This document shows, in pieces, positions 63,208-64,000 of a stretch of DNA of 64,000 nt (position 1 is the first letter of the stretch; each line of letters starts with the position of its first letter). A program made the position numbers and the translations under genes. This DNA comes from Peribacillus folii. GTDB taxonomy: Bacteria > Bacillota > Bacilli > Bacillales > DSM-1321. Where the stretch lies: assembly GCF_030271255.1 (NCBI RefSeq), contig NZ_JASJOM010000006.1:124001-188000 (forward strand). Direction: 5' to 3'. The notes under the pieces were generated by a model, which had not been told where the DNA came from, did not search any database, and saw only the letters and a list, made by a program, of their open reading frames with translations.

Positions 63208-64000
63208 GTGTGAGAAAGACATACCCTGTCGAAATCGCCGCCACTCCCGGCAACGTTCTCTTCTACCCTTCAGAGCTTGGAGATCTGAATGACATCGAAT
63301 TGATTTACTTCGGACAGCATTCATGTCCGGCCAACGTGAAATCAAACCCTGCCATCAACCAATCGATCGTCCTATCGGAGAGTCTCGCGGAATCGCTAAA
63401 ATTCGAACTGACCGATATCCCCCTCCATTTATTCATATACGGCAGGACCATTCATATCGGCCCTTTAGTTGGCATTTTTTCTTCAGGCTTCACCGGCTTG
63501 TCGAACAAACCTTTAGGAGAAAGATCACAATTCTTCTCGAAGCTTCTCTCCCTTAGCCGAACAACAGGCTGCATCCCCTTCATTTTCGGAGAGAATGTCA
63601 TCAATTGGGATGAAGAGACCATCAAGGGTTATGTGTTCGAAAACGAAAATTGGCACATTCAGGAATTCCCGTTTCCTAACGTCATTTATGACCGGCTTCC
63701 CAATCGGATGACCGAAAATCGCGACGGCCCCAAAGAAGTGAAGCAGAAATTCCAGAAAGACTATACGATTCCATGGTTCAACCCGGGTTTTTTCAATAAA
63801 TGGGACGTTAACGAAAGGTTATGTGCAGATGAGCGAGCACTGCCATTCCTTCCTGAAACATATCCATTTCAATCCATCTCCGTTGTAGAGACGCTTCTTT
63901 CCCATTACCGTCAAGTTTATATAAAGCCCATTCATGGCAGCCTAGGCCTCGGCATACACCAAATCCTTTATGATAAGCATGAGAATGTTTACTATTGCCG
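63204..64000 (+). CDS. Third YheC/YheD family ATP-grasp protein, 3' end beyond the window
   Basis: This reading frame is open to the end of the window; 265 residues are visible. The start ATG overlaps the yheC stop as ATGA. The N-terminal domain has YGRTIHIGPLVGIFSSG and the middle has VIYDRLPNR. The ATP-grasp part begins with QVYIKPIHGSLGLGIHQ before the cut. It is a further paralogue of yheC/yheD in the same operon. Confidence 0.88.
   Translation, partial: MSVRKTYPVEIAATPGNVLFYPSELGDLNDIELIYFGQHSCPANVKSNPAINQSIVLSESLAESLKFELTDIPLHLFIYGRTIHIGPLVGIFSSGFTGLSNKPLGERSQFFSKLLSLSRTTGCIPFIFGENVINWDEETIKGYVFENENWHIQEFPFPNVIYDRLPNRMTENRDGPKEVKQKFQKDYTIPWFNPGFFNKWDVNERLCADERALPFLPETYPFQSISVVETLLSHYRQVYIKPIHGSLGLGIHQILYDKHENVYYC

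Noticed and set aside
1-64000. CRISPR arrays, prophage, insertion sequences, tRNA or rRNA genes
   Set aside because: No spaced direct-repeat array, integrase, transposase, tRNA cloverleaf or rRNA-like stretch was seen by eye; a tool-based scan could still find a small one.

Overview
The window looks like chromosomal DNA of a spore-forming Bacillaceae species, probably Bacillus sensu lato or the Peribacillus/B. simplex group; the genus is an inference. It carries spore and competence genes (gerPA-F, comK, yheA/C/D, YjcZ-type microproteins) and uses strong AGGAGG ribosome sites with many TTG and GTG starts. Its gene order follows the B. subtilis asnO-to-yheC stretch almost gene for gene, read in the opposite direction. 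I see no rRNA, tRNA, CRISPR, prophage or intact insertion sequence.

Layout. 1-8.4 kb: the start of asnO, yisN, yisL, a DUF418 membrane protein, a frameshifted MFS transporter, an acyl-CoA ligase and the complete gerPABCDEF operon behind a sigma-K-type promoter. 8.9-17.5 kb: addB-addA, a type I signal peptidase and a YhjE-like membrane protein. 17.7-27.6 kb: yhjD behind a LexA-type box, comK, yhzC, a YitT protein, the YhfN protease, an orphan LuxR-type regulator, an HD hydrolase, lcfB under a perfect FadR box, lplJ, yhfI and yhfH. 27.7-31.3 kb: yhgD, hemH, hemE and hmoB (haem synthesis and release). 31.5-36.3 kb: a PAP2 phosphatase, an M20 amidohydrolase, and the ecsA-ecsB operon with ecsC. 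36.3-36.9 kb: an unusual intergenic unit with repeats, a Fur-like core and an orphan terminator. 36.9-45.2 kb: hit, serC, trpP (with a TRAP-type leader), yhaH, scoC, yhaI, yhaJ, small membrane proteins, prsA, yhaL and yhaM. 45.3-52.0 kb: a Fur-controlled siderophore ATPase/reductase pair, a lone HExxH metallopeptidase and the yhaO-yhaN DNA-repair pair. 52.2-64 kb: cysteine synthase, yhzD, enoyl-CoA hydratase, another acyl-CoA ligase, a DDAH-like hydrolase, a lipoprotein, a DinB protein, an SplA-like protein, a HAD phosphatase, yheA and three tandem YheC/YheD ATP-grasp genes, the last cut by the window end.

Recurring themes are DNA repair (AddAB, YhaNO, LexA boxes), fatty-acid activation (three acyl-CoA ligases and a hydratase), stationary-phase control (ComK, ScoC, EcsAB, PrsA) and spore coat or germination functions. 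The least explained stretch is the ecsA-hit intergenic region. It holds a duplicated 44-bp element, purine-rich ribosome-site-like segments, a Fur-type palindrome, a C-run and a strong terminator with no annotated gene in front of it.
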